Origin: Hoeflea sp. YIM 152468
GTDB lineage: Bacteria > Pseudomonadota > Alphaproteobacteria > Rhizobiales > Rhizobiaceae
Direction: 5' to 3'
Assembly (NCBI RefSeq): GCF_029210485.1
Contig: NZ_JARGET010000029.1
Span: 283,296-347,295 of the forward strand
DNA: 64,000 nt
In this document: positions 63,982 through 64,000 of the stretch, piece after piece
How positions within the stretch are numbered: position 1 is the stretch's first letter
How the letters are laid out: every line of letters starts with the position of its first letter
Program-made: the position numbers and the translations under genes
Notes under the pieces: model-generated
What the model was told of the DNA's origin: nothing
Database searches by the model: none
Seen by the model: the letters and a program-made list of their open reading frames with translations, nothing else

Positions 63982-64000
63982 CTAGTTTTATCGTGATTCA

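Overview
The window looks like chromosomal DNA of an alphaproteobacterium of the order Hyphomicrobiales (Rhizobiales). It is GC-rich. It has a RirA-type Rrf2 iron regulator with cysteines at 91, 99 and 105, and it is packed with ABC, TRAP and tripartite tricarboxylate (TTT) uptake systems, each beside a catabolic gene set. A marine or plant-associated genus of the Rhizobiaceae/Phyllobacteriaceae is plausible; the genus cannot be fixed from the sequence.

Region 1 (1-11663, + strand) is a nucleobase degradation locus. It holds the 3' part of a CoA-acylating (methyl)malonate-semialdehyde dehydrogenase, a broken cupin gene, a beta-ureidopropionase-like hydrolase, a DUF559 gene inside an inverted GC-rich repeat pair, a class II aldolase-like gene, dihydropyrimidinase, a Thi5-like ABC transporter ending at a clear terminator, and adenine deaminase. 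Region 2 (11693-18498) has an alpha-glucosidase, a trimethylamine-dehydrogenase-type flavoprotein, rirA, a serine hydrolase and apbC. Region 3 (18594-26095) is an AbrB-type membrane protein and a TTT transporter, divergent from a TctD/TctE two-component system that overlaps a third gene for a periplasmic binding protein. An 11-bp tandem repeat lies between the two units. A site-2 protease gene follows.

Region 4 (27551-36024) is an N-methyl-amine catabolic set: a HIBADH-family dehydrogenase, an MttB homologue without an in-frame amber codon, and two tandem DMGDH-type flavoproteins, divergent from a LysR gene across a perfect 19-bp palindrome. Region 5 (36100-45520) has glycerate kinase, a ThDP enzyme, a second TTT transporter, a second LysR gene, a TauE/SafE permease and an enolase-superfamily enzyme. 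Region 6 (45540-52526, - strand) is the most unusual part. Seven tightly packed genes encode a fumarate reductase/succinate dehydrogenase-like complex (Fe-S, two anchors, flavoprotein), a two-subunit class I fumarase-type hydratase and a sulfite-oxidase-fold molybdoenzyme, followed by a YeiH exporter. The flavoprotein has Cys where the FAD-linking His normally sits. I propose, as inference only, a dehydrogenase-hydratase route that releases sulfite from a sulfonated dicarboxylate.

Region 7 (52717-58205) has a GST and a TRAP transporter/amidase operon. Region 8 (58441-59228) is a graveyard of three gene remnants (GntR, PEP-hydrolase family, quinone oxidoreductase). Region 9 has lepA, a DMT exporter, tRNA-Leu(CAG) and, at the tRNA 3' end, a tyrosine integrase gene of an integrated element. 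The integrase reading frame loses its catalytic domain just before the window ends.
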